DNA of 64,000 bases, taken from positions 1 to 64,000 of the forward strand of contig JBDHLB010000025.1 of the NCBI GenBank assembly GCA_039586095.1. The letters run 5' to 3'. The notes under the pieces were generated by a model. That model ran no database searches and was not told the DNA's origin. It saw only the letters and a program-made list of their open reading frames with translations. Below, one piece after another: positions 18,443 to 26,834 of the stretch; the stretch's first letter is position 1; the number at the start of each line of letters is the position of its first letter. Position numbers and translations under genes: made by a program. The stretch comes from JBDHBD01 sp039586095 (GTDB lineage: Bacteria; Gemmatimonadota; Gemmatimonadetes; Palauibacterales; Palauibacteraceae).

Positions 18443-19321
18443 ATGTACAAACGTATTCTTGTCGCTGTCGATTTCTCCGATCCCTCGGTGAAGGCGCTCG
18501 ACTGGGTGGCCCGGCACTTCCCGGACGCCGAGGTCGTCCTTTCCCACGTGATCCCACGATATCGGCCACCGGATTACGTCGCGCGCGCGCTGGGAGACGA
18601 GCTTGCCTTACGAGCCGAGAAGGAGCTCGATGTGCGGGCCAATCTCGAGCATCTGGCCGAAGAGCATGGCCTGGACCCGCAGATCGAAATCCGCTCGGGC
18701 GCTGTCCATCGTCAGGTCTGCGAGCTGGCGAGGGAGACGGCCGCGGACCTCATCGTGGTCGGCGCCCCGCGTCCCCGCCCCTGGTCGCAACAGGCCACCG
18801 ACTCGACCGTGACCCGCATCCTCGAGCATACCGAGACGCCGCTGTACGCCTGGAGACCGATCCCTCGTCTCGCGGATCCGGAGGACCGTACGGTGTTGGC
18901 GGCGCTCGACCTGCACGCCGGGAGTGCCGCCGTGGCCGAGACCGCAGCCCAGGTCGCGGCAGAGTTCAAGGCTCGACTGATCGTCCTGCACGTGATCACC
19001 CGCACCCTGCAGGCGTATCTGCGGGCCGTGAGCTCGCCGCAGGTCGTTCGAGACACGTCCGCGAAGCTGCGGTCGGCGGCGCGTGCGGACGCGCTGGAGC
19101 TGGTGCCCGCGGCGCTTCGCGAACCGCTCGACGTCCAGGTTCAGGTGCTTCAGGGCCGACCGGTGATGCAGATCCTGGCGGTCGCGGAGAGCGAGTCGGC
19201 CAACCTCATCGTGATGGGGGGACGCTCGGGTCGAACGGTGCCGGGCCGTCCGCTGCTGACCGGCGTGACGAATCGCGTGCTACGAGCCACGAACAGCTCG
19301 ATCCTGGTCGCGCCCCGATGA
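18443..19321 (+). CDS. Tandem-domain universal stress protein
   Basis: A 292-aa protein with two USP domains. The first begins MYKRILVAVDFSDPSVKALD and ends near residue 145; the second begins TVLAALDLHAGSAAVAETAA. The second domain keeps the ATP-binding loop as IVMGGRSGRTVPGRPLLTGV then ILVAPR, close to the G-2x-G-9x-G-S/T pattern. The first domain has VVGAPRPRPWSQQATDST, a less regular loop. USPs of this kind bind ATP or AMP and support survival under starvation and oxidative stress. The ATG chosen is the first that fits the domain; the frame is open further upstream within the previous gene. It overlaps yggX by 4 bp (ATGA). Confidence 0.92.
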   Translation: MYKRILVAVDFSDPSVKALDWVARHFPDAEVVLSHVIPRYRPPDYVARALGDELALRAEKELDVRANLEHLAEEHGLDPQIEIRSGAVHRQVCELARETAADLIVVGAPRPRPWSQQATDSTVTRILEHTETPLYAWRPIPRLADPEDRTVLAALDLHAGSAAVAETAAQVAAEFKARLIVLHVITRTLQAYLRAVSSPQVVRDTSAKLRSAARADALELVPAALREPLDVQVQVLQGRPVMQILAVAESESANLIVMGGRSGRTVPGRPLLTGVTNRVLRATNSSILVAPR

Positions 19322-19605
19322 GCGGCGGCGGGTTCGATTGCGTGCGCTGCGACAGGCCGGAGGTGGCTCCGCTGGCCCGGTCGCCGATCCCCGGAGACCT
19401 GGGGGAGCGGGTGCTGGCGGAGATCTGTGATCCGTGTTGGGAAGACTGGAAGCGCCACCAGATGGCGCTCATCAATCATTACGGACTGGACCCGCGCCAG
19501 CCTCAGGCGCGCGAGTTCCTGTACGCCAACCTGCGTGCGTTTCTGTTCGGCGAAGGGCCGGCCGCCGAGATCGACACGTCTCGGGAGGGCTCGGTCCGCT
19601 GGTAG
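19318..19605 (+). CDS. YggX-like Fe(2+)-trafficking protein
   Basis: A 95-aa protein resembling YggX. The family pattern GxxGxRIxxEIxxxAWxxWxxxQxxLINxxxL appears as GDLGERVLAEICDPCWEDWK followed by HQMALINHYGLDP, and the C-terminal helix has REFLYANLRAFLFGE. Unlike E. coli YggX, with its single N-terminal Cys, it has a CVRC pair near the N-terminus and a further Cys in ICDPCWE, so it could bind metal more tightly. YggX helps protect Fe-S clusters from oxidative damage. The ATGA overlap with the stress protein supports a shared stress role. It ends 22 bp from the convergent leuS. Confidence 0.85.
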   Translation: MSGGGFDCVRCDRPEVAPLARSPIPGDLGERVLAEICDPCWEDWKRHQMALINHYGLDPRQPQAREFLYANLRAFLFGEGPAAEIDTSREGSVRW

Positions 19606-19610
19606 TAGCC

Positions 19611-19642
19611 GGGCTGGTGGCGACTCGCTAGCCCACCACCAG
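19611..19642. terminator. Possible hairpin between convergent yggX-like gene and leuS
   Basis: In the 22-bp space between the two convergent stop codons and the end of leuS, GGGCT (19611) can pair with AGCCC (19630), and CTGGTGG (19614) can alternatively pair with CCACCAG (19636). No U-run follows on either strand, so a classical intrinsic terminator is not shown. Confidence 0.3.
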
Positions 19643-22123
19643 GTTCAGAAGCCGGTCGGGCACGTGCACGACCTTCCGCACCTCGACGCCCTCCAGGTGA
19701 CGGGCGACGTTCTCCTCCTGGAGTGCCACTTCCTGTACGACGTCCTGCGACGCCCCGCGCTCCACTCGGACGGTCGCCCGCAGCTTCCCGTTCACCTGCA
19801 CCGGGATCTCGACGTCGTCCGTGTGGATTTTCGCCTCGTCGTAGGTCGGCCACTCGGCCTGATCGAACACGCTTGGCTCCTCGTCCAGTCGTGCCCACAG
19901 CTCCTCCGCGATGTGCGGCGCGACCGGGGACAGTAGCACGACCAGCGGTCTCACCTCGTCGACCGACGCGGTGCGACCTTCGGCCCGCACGACGTTCAGA
20001 TAGTCCATCAGCGCTGCGATCGCCGTGTTGTACTCGAGGCTCTCGTAGTCCTGCGTGACCTGCCGAATGGTCGCGTGCAGGGCTCGCTCGACATCGGGGT
20101 CGTCGAAACCTGTCCGCCCCCCTTCGATCGCGCCGATCACGCTGTCCCACACCCGCTTCAGGAAGCGCTCCGGGCCCGCGATACCGACGTCACGGAAATC
20201 TCCGCCCTCCTGAAACGGGCCGAGGAACATGAGATAGGTGCGAAAGGCGTCCGCTCCGTATCGCTCGATGTACTGGTCCGGAAGGATCACGTTGCCGCGC
20301 GACTTGGAGATCTTCGCCCCCTCCTTGATCAGCAGTCCGTGCTTGCGGAAGCGCTTGTACGGCTCCTCGAACGTCAGGTGCCCGAGATCGTGCAGCACCA
20401 TCGTGATGAAGCGGGAGTACAGGAGGTGGAGCACGGCGTGCTCTTCACCGCCGATGTACATGTCGACCGGCAGCCAGCGCTTGGTACGCTCCGCGTCGAA
20501 CGGTCGATCGTCGAAGCCGACGCTCGGATAGCGCATGAAGTACCAGGCGCTGTCCAGGAAAGTGTCGGAGACGTCCGTCTCGCGGCGGCCCTCGGCTCCG
20601 CAATCCGGGCAGGGCACCCGATAGAAGTCCTCGGCCCGCGCCAGCGGGGCCACGCCCCCGGCGTCCGGGCGGAAGTCCTCCACGTGCGGAAGGAGCACGG
20701 GGAGATCGCTCTCCGGGACCGGCTGAATGCCGCACTCGCTGCAATAGATGACCGGGATCGGCGGTCCCCAGTAGCGCTGTCTTGAGATGCACCAGTCGTG
20801 CAGTCGATAGTTGACGTGCGGCTCACCCAGCCCGCGCTCTCCCAGCCAATCCACGATGGCTCTTCCGCCCTCCTCGGCCGCGAGCCCGCTGAAACGATCC
20901 GAGTTGATCAGCACCTCGTCCTCGGTGTGCTCGACGAAGGCCTCTTCGCCCACACGCAGGTCGAAAGCGGCTGGGTCCTGGTCCGCCCCGATGAGAGCCT
21001 TCGAAGCCACCACGGGAAGAATGTCCAGACCGAACTCGCGCGCGAACTCGAAATCTCGCTGATCGTGTGCCGGCACGCCCATGATGGCGCCCGTCCCGTA
21101 CTCCATGAGCACGTAGTCCGCGATCCACACGGGCACCCGGTTTCCCGTCGCCGGATTCACCGCGTAGCCACCGGTGAAGGCGCCGGTCTTGGCCTTCTCC
21201 GTCTTGCGCCGCTCGACGAGGTCGGTCGCCGCCGTCGCGCGCTGGTAGGCGTTCACCTCGTCCTGCTGTTCGGCGGACGCGAGCCGCTCCACGAGCGGAT
21301 GCTCGGGGGCCAGCACCATGTAGGTCGCCCCGTAGATCGTGTCCGGTCGGGTCGTGAACACCTCGATCGCCTCGCGGCGCGCCTGCTCCGGGTCGTGCGA
21401 ATCGCCGGCGATCTCCCGCTGCTCCAGAGGAAACCAGAGGCGTGCTCCGTCCGAGCGGCCGATCCAGTTCCGCTGTGCGACCTTGGTCGTCTCGGACCAG
21501 TCGATCCAGTCGAGATTGGCCAGCAGCCGTTCCACGTACTGTGTGATGCGGAAGAACCACTGACTCAGGAGGCGCTGCTCCACGGGCGTGTCACAGCGCT
21601 CACAGCGCCCGGCGATGACCTGTTCGTTTGCAAGAACGGTCTGGCAGGACGGGCACCAGTTGACCGGTGCCTCCTTCTTCTCGGCCAGCCCGGCCTTGAA
21701 CAGCTGCAGAAAGATCCACTGCGTCCAGCGATAGTAGTCGGGATCGGTGGTGTCGACCGTGTGTGACCAGTCGTACATGATTCCGGCCCGACGCAGCACA
21801 CGCTCGAAGTTCGCGATGTTGCGCGGAATCTGGTCCATCGGATGCGTCCCCACCTGGAGGGCGTAGTTCTCCGAGTGGATCCCGAAGGCGTCGAACCCGA
21901 TCGGTTCGAAAACGTCGCGGCCCCGCAGACGCTGGTATCGGCCGAAGATGTCCGCCCCCGTGAACGCGTACAGGTTGCCGACGTGGAGGCCCTCCCCCGA
22001 CGGGTACGGATACATCATCAGGTTGAAGAACGGCCGTTCCGCGTGATCCAGATCCGGCTCGTTGGTGCGTTGCTCCGCCCAGAACGCCTGCCATCGGGCT
22101 TCTGTCTTGTCGGGTTCGTACAT
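19628..22123 (-). CDS. leuS: Leucyl-tRNA synthetase
   Basis: An 831-aa class I aminoacyl-tRNA synthetase. The HIGH-type signature is YPSGEGLHVGNLYAFTGADI and the KMSKS loop is GAKISKSRGNVILPDQY. Between them lies the CP1 editing domain, with the ATGA-type pocket near TRPDTIYGATYMVLAPEHPL and the GVPAHDQRDFEFA segment carrying the Asp that clears mischarged tRNA. A CxxC...CxxC zinc knuckle is seen at CPSC...CERC, and a second at CSEC...CPDC. The C-terminal anticodon-binding region ends with the VPVQVNGK-like IPVQVNGKLRATV. The start is the ATG of MYEPDKTEARWQAFW. It is the last gene of a run with DUF92 and a tiny ORF. Confidence 0.97.
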   Translation of the reverse strand: MYEPDKTEARWQAFWAEQRTNEPDLDHAERPFFNLMMYPYPSGEGLHVGNLYAFTGADIFGRYQRLRGRDVFEPIGFDAFGIHSENYALQVGTHPMDQIPRNIANFERVLRRAGIMYDWSHTVDTTDPDYYRWTQWIFLQLFKAGLAEKKEAPVNWCPSCQTVLANEQVIAGRCERCDTPVEQRLLSQWFFRITQYVERLLANLDWIDWSETTKVAQRNWIGRSDGARLWFPLEQREIAGDSHDPEQARREAIEVFTTRPDTIYGATYMVLAPEHPLVERLASAEQQDEVNAYQRATAATDLVERRKTEKAKTGAFTGGYAVNPATGNRVPVWIADYVLMEYGTGAIMGVPAHDQRDFEFAREFGLDILPVVASKALIGADQDPAAFDLRVGEEAFVEHTEDEVLINSDRFSGLAAEEGGRAIVDWLGERGLGEPHVNYRLHDWCISRQRYWGPPIPVIYCSECGIQPVPESDLPVLLPHVEDFRPDAGGVAPLARAEDFYRVPCPDCGAEGRRETDVSDTFLDSAWYFMRYPSVGFDDRPFDAERTKRWLPVDMYIGGEEHAVLHLLYSRFITMVLHDLGHLTFEEPYKRFRKHGLLIKEGAKISKSRGNVILPDQYIERYGADAFRTYLMFLGPFQEGGDFRDVGIAGPERFLKRVWDSVIGAIEGGRTGFDDPDVERALHATIRQVTQDYESLEYNTAIAALMDYLNVVRAEGRTASVDEVRPLVVLLSPVAPHIAEELWARLDEEPSVFDQAEWPTYDEAKIHTDDVEIPVQVNGKLRATVRVERGASQDVVQEVALQEENVARHLEGVEVRKVVHVPDRLLNLVVG

Positions 22124-22141
22124 GGCCGTCGTCAGTCCCGC

Positions 22142-22243
22142 TCACACCTCGCTGAAAAACAGAGCGGCGGAGGCCAGATCGGCGTCCGCCACGTATCGCG
22201 CCAAAATGTAGTCGGGGCCGGACGCGAACAACCTCCGTGTCAT
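22142..22243 (-). CDS. Tiny 33-aa ORF coupled to DUF92 gene
   Basis: A 33-aa reading frame beginning ATG 4 bp after the DUF92 stop and ending 18 bp before leuS. Its middle, SGPDYILARYVADADLASAA, reads like natural protein rather than chance sequence. It is reminiscent of the C-terminus of the HAD phosphatase in this window (LGPDYVFAELSDVEAVVAAI), which suggests either a small functional peptide or the remnant of a HAD C-terminus. There is no membrane segment. A GGAG-like element is not obvious, so translation would rely on coupling. Function unknown. Confidence 0.4.
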   Translation of the reverse strand: MTRRLFASGPDYILARYVADADLASAALFFSEV

Positions 22244-22247
22244 CGGC

Positions 22248-22946
22248 TCACCCGAGGAGAACCCGGCCGACAACCCAGCCGGCTGCTCCGCCTGTCGCCG
22301 TGCAGACTCCGTTTACGACATCGTTGTCGACCCAGCGGACCCACCCCTCGATCCCGGCCCCGACGATGGAATCGGCGATCGTGCCCGTCACGCCAGCGAT
22401 CGTTCCCACGGCCAGCCAGCTCCAACCTCCGGCCGGACCGAACACCAGCGCGGCCCCGGCGCCAATGACCGTGGCGCCCGCCACGGCAACGGCGCTGCCT
22501 GGCCACGATACCCCGCCGGAGCGACCGGGTGGCACGGTGCGCCACGTCGTCACGAGTCGTGTTCGCGCCCCGATCCGCGTTCCGATCTCCGTGGCCCACG
22601 TATCGGCGGTGGCGGCGGCGAGCGACCCCGTCACGACATGCGCCGCGGGAAGCCAGCCGGCGAGCCCCAATATCCCCGCCAGGGCCGCGATACCTCCGTT
22701 GGCCAACACCTGCGTTGCCGTGCGTCCCTTGCCTCTGCTCCGTTCCGCCCGGCCCATCGTGGTCAGCACCGACGACGTGAGAAAGAACAGGAGCAGGAGC
22801 ACCACGCCCTGGACGCCCGCACCCGCCCACACCAGCAGACCCACGGCAAGCGCGCTCGCGCTCCCGCCGGCCGTCAGCCAGCGCAGACGCAGGGTCAGCA
22901 TGGCGACCACCAGGGAGGCGACGACCACGGCGATCCACACGCTCAC
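22248..22946 (-). CDS. DUF92 family integral membrane protein
   Basis: A 232-aa protein with about six transmembrane helices, belonging to the DUF92 family (related to TMEM19 and to the plant phytyl-phosphate kinase VTE6). Family hallmarks are the SRGKGRTATQVLANGG loop and the acidic AAATADTWATEIGTRIG, followed by PPGRSGGVSWPG. A later GTIADSIVGAGIEG is also conserved. By analogy it may phosphorylate an isoprenoid alcohol phosphate in the membrane, but bacterial members are uncharacterised. The start is GTG; the frame is open a little further upstream but without homology. It precedes the 33-aa ORF and leuS on the same strand. Confidence 0.88.
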   Translation of the reverse strand: MSVWIAVVVASLVVAMLTLRLRWLTAGGSASALAVGLLVWAGAGVQGVVLLLLFFLTSSVLTTMGRAERSRGKGRTATQVLANGGIAALAGILGLAGWLPAAHVVTGSLAAATADTWATEIGTRIGARTRLVTTWRTVPPGRSGGVSWPGSAVAVAGATVIGAGAALVFGPAGGWSWLAVGTIAGVTGTIADSIVGAGIEGWVRWVDNDVVNGVCTATGGAAGWVVGRVLLG

Positions 22947-23027
22947 GGTTCTCGAGCTTGATGTTGCACGAACGTTGCCCTCCGCCGCTTGCCGCCGGCA
23001 AGCCAGACAGATACCGTAGCATTCCGT

Positions 23028-23657
23028 ATGGGCGATTCCACTTTTACCCTGCGGAAAGTCGACCCCTCGGCGGCGCTCGCGCTACTCGAGGCTGTCCGAG
23101 CTGCCGACATGCCTCCCGACCAGGACGCGCTGCACACCCGGGACCTGCCCCTCAATCTCCGTCGCCGGTTCGGCCTTACGGACGTCGTCGAGCGGCAGAT
23201 CGAGCGGTACGCCGAGCTGAGGAGAGAACGCGGCAAGCTTCCAGGCGAGGAGATCGTGCGGCTCTTCGTGTTGGTGTCTCGACGTCCGGACGCCGAGGAC
23301 GTGTTCGTCGACGCCGGCCGCCGCCTGGTGGTCCGCGAGGTGGGCCCGCCGCGTGCGGACCGGATGGTGCCAAGACGACTTCGCGAGCGACGCGCGCTGG
23401 GCCGCGCGGCCCGTCTCATTCGACCGCTCAGCGCCCACGGCCGGGTCCAGGTGCGGAGCAAACCGCCGGCTCTGGTACTGGAGCACGGGTTCCCGGCTCA
23501 GGTGGCAAACGGGTCCCGGGGCTGCTCGCTGGTCAGCAGCGTCCTGCAGACCGTCCTCACGCGACATGGCCTGTCCGATCTCGCCGTGGTACACGACAAC
23601 TGCGAGGGCGACGGGCACCCCAGCTGCACGTGGCAGCTGAAGGAGGTCGACCTCTAG
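23028..23657 (+). CDS. Unknown protein with V4R/heme-NO-binding-like C-terminus
   Basis: A 209-aa soluble protein. The C-terminal third, RGCSLVSSVLQTVLTRHGLS followed by VVHDNCEGDGHPSCTW, carries the Cys...Gly-Asp-Gly-His...Cys-x-Trp arrangement seen in V4R (4-vinyl reductase) and related heme-NO-binding-like small-molecule or metal sensor domains. The N-terminal part is helical and Arg-rich with no clear motif. A similar layout occurs in unassigned myxobacterial-type families, so it may be a small-ligand sensor. ATG at 23028 is chosen; a TTG at 22989 is possible. Its stop overlaps that of the convergent CDF gene (shared CTAG). Confidence 0.68.
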   Translation: MGDSTFTLRKVDPSAALALLEAVRAADMPPDQDALHTRDLPLNLRRRFGLTDVVERQIERYAELRRERGKLPGEEIVRLFVLVSRRPDAEDVFVDAGRRLVVREVGPPRADRMVPRRLRERRALGRAARLIRPLSAHGRVQVRSKPPALVLEHGFPAQVANGSRGCSLVSSVLQTVLTRHGLSDLAVVHDNCEGDGHPSCTWQLKEVDL

Positions 23658-24535
23658 GCCTTGGAGAGTTCCTCGTCGGCCGGCTCCACGTGCACGACGA
23701 CTCCCGAGAATCCGGCTTCCCTCTCGATCCGCCTCTCCACCGAGTCGGCGATTTCATGCGCCGAGACCACATCCTCACGTTTCGGATTTACCTGGATTGT
23801 GAGCTCCGCGAACGCTTCTCCCGGGCGGCCTCGCGATCGGATCTCGTAGGCCCGCAGGACACCCGGAGTCGCTTCTGCCAGCTCCCGAATATGCTCCGGC
23901 TCGAGAGCTCGGCGATCGACGAGGACCGGAACTGTCGATCGGAGGATCTGGATCCCGCTGTAGGCGATGACGATCGCGACCAGGATGGCGAGCCAGGCGT
24001 CGGCCGCGCCCCAGCCCAGGGCTACGAGACCCAACCCCACCAGCACGGCGGCGGTGACCAAAACGTCGGCCGCCGTGTGGCGCGCATCGGCCTGGAGCAT
24101 CTCGCTGCGGAGACGCCGACCGGATCTCGATTCCAGAAGCGCGACACCCACGTTGACCACCATCGTGGCTCCGAGCACCCAGAAGACCATGGGCTCCAGT
24201 GTCGGCGGCGGCGCATCGCTGAGCAGTCGCCCGATCGCTCCTTCGAGCAGCTCGTAGCAGGAAATCGACAGGAAGCTGGCCACGGCGAGCGCGCCCAACG
24301 TCTCGAATTTCCCGTGGCCGTAGGGGTGTTCGTCGTCAGGCGGGGTTGCCGCGACTCGCACCGCGAGCAGTCCCACCACGTTGTTGATCGCATCCACTCC
24401 CGAGTGAGCGGCATCGCCCAACACGGCGATGGACCCGGAGCGGAACCCGATGACCAGCTTGGCAAGAATGACGGCCAGGTTGGCGACCAGAACCCAGGCC
24501 AGAACCCGCCGGACCAGCTCGCGGCGGGGTCTCAC
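23654..24535 (-). CDS. Cation diffusion facilitator (CDF) metal exporter
   Basis: A 293-aa CDF antiporter with six transmembrane helices and a cytoplasmic C-terminal metallochaperone-like domain. The metal site in helix 2 is GDAAHSGVDAINN (H and D in the first half-site) and in helix 5 DARHTAADV (D and H). HPYGHGKFETLG is the conserved loop after helix 2. HxxxD and HxxxD patterns are typical of zinc- or iron/zinc-type members; specificity cannot be fixed. I chose the GTG at 24535, which overlaps the stop of the upstream 61-aa gene as GTGA; another GTG lies at 24562. The C-terminal His and acidic residues (VVHVEPADEEL) likely sense metal load. Confidence 0.93.
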   Translation of the reverse strand: MRPRRELVRRVLAWVLVANLAVILAKLVIGFRSGSIAVLGDAAHSGVDAINNVVGLLAVRVAATPPDDEHPYGHGKFETLGALAVASFLSISCYELLEGAIGRLLSDAPPPTLEPMVFWVLGATMVVNVGVALLESRSGRRLRSEMLQADARHTAADVLVTAAVLVGLGLVALGWGAADAWLAILVAIVIAYSGIQILRSTVPVLVDRRALEPEHIRELAEATPGVLRAYEIRSRGRPGEAFAELTIQVNPKREDVVSAHEIADSVERRIEREAGFSGVVVHVEPADEELSKA

Positions 24536-24717
24536 CTCCGATCCAGACGTTGCACGATCCACTCCATCAACCTTTCGAAGGGCGTGCTCCGGGGCACCTT
24601 GCCGGTCGACTCATACTTGTCGTAACGGCCCGGATATCCCAGTCCGGCCCAGAGACCGAAGGCCAGCGCGACAACCATCGGAATCAGCAAAATGATCAGT
24701 AATGTGCGATCGTTCAT
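24532..24717 (-). CDS. Small single-pass membrane protein coupled to CDF exporter
   Basis: A 61-aa protein that begins ATG and has one strongly hydrophobic helix (TLLIILLIPMVVALAFGLWA) followed by a Gly/Tyr-rich turn and an amphipathic C-terminus (PFERLMEWIVQRLDRR). Its TGA stop overlaps the GTG start of the CDF exporter, so the two are translationally coupled. I do not recognise a family. A role as accessory subunit or regulator of the exporter is suggested by the overlap alone. It starts 150 bp from the divergent acs. Confidence 0.65.
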   Translation of the reverse strand: MNDRTLLIILLIPMVVALAFGLWAGLGYPGRYDKYESTGKVPRSTPFERLMEWIVQRLDRR

Positions 24718-24767
24718 GCTCTCTTCTTCGGCGATCCCCGCTCTTGTCGGGGCGTCGCTCCGCTTCC

Positions 24768-24796
24768 TTGCCACGTGTCTCGGAAGCCCGTCTAAT
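24768..24796 (+). promoter_or_regulatory. Predicted sigma-70 promoter of acs
   Basis: TTGCCA at 24768 (5 of 6 with TTGACA), a 17-bp spacer and TCTAAT at 24791 (5 of 6 with TATAAT). Transcription would begin near 24803, leaving a leader of about 67 nt. That leader contains a 6-bp hairpin, CGGAGC-CTCG-GCTCCG, at 24834-24849, just before the ribosome-binding site. Confidence 0.6.
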
Positions 24797-24869
24797 GTGT
24801 GTCAGGAATGGAGTATCTGGTGCCAATCTCTGTCGGAGCCTCGGCTCCGCAACCCGATAAGAAGAGACA

Positions 24870-26834
24870 ATGAACGATACACAGCACCGCGAGATCGCCG
24901 TGCTCCTGACCGAGGAGCGTACCTATGAGCCGTCCCCGGAGTTTCGGTCGGCGGCCCACGTCTCGGACGAGGAGCCCTATCGTCGGGGCGAACAGGATAT
25001 GGAGGCCTTCTGGGAGACCTGGGCCGAAGAGCTGCATTGGTTCCGCAAGTGGGACCGCGTCCTCGAATGGGAGCCTCCCTTCGCCCAGTGGTTCCAGGGC
25101 GGTAAGCTCAACGCCGCCTACAACTGTCTCGACCGTCATCTGAACACGCCCGTCGCCGACAAGACCGCCCTCATCTGGGAGGGCGAGCCTGGGGACGAGC
25201 GCACCTATACATACCGCGAGCTCCACGCGGAAGTGTCACGCTTCGCCAATGCTCTAAAGGGCCTGGGCGTCGGCAAGGGCGACCGGGTCGCGATCTATCT
25301 GCCTATGATCCCCGAGGCGGCGATCGCCATGCTCGCCTGTGCGCGGATCGGCGCACCCCACTCCGTCGTGTTCGGAGGGTTCTCGCCCCAGTCGTTGCGT
25401 GACCGAATAGAAGACGCGTCCGCCAAGGTCGTCATCACGGCCGACGGCGGGTACCGCCGGGGCGGCATCGTTCCTCTGAAAGGGAACGCGGACGAGGCGA
25501 TCGAGGGTGTGAGCATCGTCGAGCACGTCGTGGTCGTGAAGCGACACCCCGACGGCGATGGCCCCGAGGTGCCCATCACCATGCGGGCGGGTCGGGACCA
25601 CTGGTATCACGAGCTGGTCGCGGAGGCGTCGGACGCTTGTCCCGCCGAGGAGATGGACGCGGAGGACATCCTCTACATCCTCTACACGTCGGGCACGACC
25701 GGAAAGCCGAAAGGCGTCGTTCACACGACGGGCGGCTACATGACGCAGGTGTATGCGACCACGAAATGGGTGTTCGATCTGAAGGATGACGACGTGTACT
25801 GGTGCACGGCCGACGTGGGCTGGGTGACGGGGCACTCGTACATCGTGTACGGACCGTTCGCCAACGGCGCGACGCAGATCATGTACGAGGGGGCGCCGGA
25901 CTGGCCCGATCGAGGTCGCTTCTGGGCCCTGTGCGAAAAGTACGGAGTCACCGTCCTGTACACCGCGCCGACGGCGATCCGCGCGTTCATGAAGTGGGGA
26001 GAACAGTGGCCGGCCCAGCACGATCTGTCCTCACTGCGACTGCTCGGAACTGTCGGTGAGCCGATCAACCCAGAGGCGTGGACGTGGTATCACGAACACA
26101 TCGGCGGAAACCGCTGCCCGATCGTGGACACGTGGTGGCCGACCGAGACCGGTGCGATCCTCATCACGCCCCTGCCCGGTGTCACGGTCACCAAGCCCGG
26201 CTCGGCGACGAAGGCCTTCCCCGGGGTCGCGGCCACCATCCTGAACGAGGCGGGTGACGAGGCCGAAAGCGGCTTCCTGGCCATCACGAAACCTTGGCCT
26301 GCCATGCTGCGCACGATCTACGGCGACCCCGAGCGCTATCGACAGACCTACTGGGCGAAGTGGCCCGACGTGTATTTCCCGGGCGACGGCGCGCGGGTGG
26401 ACGAGAACGGCTACTTCTGGATCATGGGCCGCGTCGACGACGTGTTGAACGTCGCGGGGCACCGCATTGGCACGATGGAGGTCGAGTCGGCGCTGGTCGA
26501 TCATCCGTCCGTGGCCGAGGCGGCCGTCGTCGGGAGAGCCGACGAGATCAAGGGGCAGGCGATCGCGGCGTTCGTAAGCCTGAAGGATGGGTACGAGCTC
26601 TCCGACGAGTTGCGGCTCGAGCTGCGCAACCATGTCGCGGAGGAGATCGGACCGATCGCCAAGCCGGCGGACATCATCTTCACCGCCGACCTTCCCAAGA
26701 CGCGGAGCGGCAAGATCATGCGGCGCCTGCTGCGTGACATCGCCGAGGGCCGGACCCTGGGCGACACGACCACGCTGGCCGATCCGGCCGTGGTCGAGAA
26801 GCTCCAGGCGCAGCACGCGGGCGCCGAGAGCTGA
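24870..26834 (+). CDS. acs: Acetyl-CoA synthetase
   Basis: A 654-aa AMP-forming acetate-CoA ligase of normal length. The P-loop-like core is ILYTSGTTGKPKGVVHTTGG, the acetyl pocket includes WVTGHSYIVYGPFANGAT, and VDTWWPTETGAILITPLPG is the adenylate motif. The C-terminal lid has VDDVLNVAGHRIGTMEVESA and the acetylatable lysine in PKTRSGKIMRRLLRDIA, the site by which Pat/CobB-type systems switch the enzyme off. It makes acetyl-CoA from acetate and ATP. Start ATG with GAAGAGA upstream. A good promoter lies at 24768. The following MFS gene appears to start on the acs stop codon. Confidence 0.97.
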   Translation: MNDTQHREIAVLLTEERTYEPSPEFRSAAHVSDEEPYRRGEQDMEAFWETWAEELHWFRKWDRVLEWEPPFAQWFQGGKLNAAYNCLDRHLNTPVADKTALIWEGEPGDERTYTYRELHAEVSRFANALKGLGVGKGDRVAIYLPMIPEAAIAMLACARIGAPHSVVFGGFSPQSLRDRIEDASAKVVITADGGYRRGGIVPLKGNADEAIEGVSIVEHVVVVKRHPDGDGPEVPITMRAGRDHWYHELVAEASDACPAEEMDAEDILYILYTSGTTGKPKGVVHTTGGYMTQVYATTKWVFDLKDDDVYWCTADVGWVTGHSYIVYGPFANGATQIMYEGAPDWPDRGRFWALCEKYGVTVLYTAPTAIRAFMKWGEQWPAQHDLSSLRLLGTVGEPINPEAWTWYHEHIGGNRCPIVDTWWPTETGAILITPLPGVTVTKPGSATKAFPGVAATILNEAGDEAESGFLAITKPWPAMLRTIYGDPERYRQTYWAKWPDVYFPGDGARVDENGYFWIMGRVDDVLNVAGHRIGTMEVESALVDHPSVAEAAVVGRADEIKGQAIAAFVSLKDGYELSDELRLELRNHVAEEIGPIAKPADIIFTADLPKTRSGKIMRRLLRDIAEGRTLGDTTTLADPAVVEKLQAQHAGAES

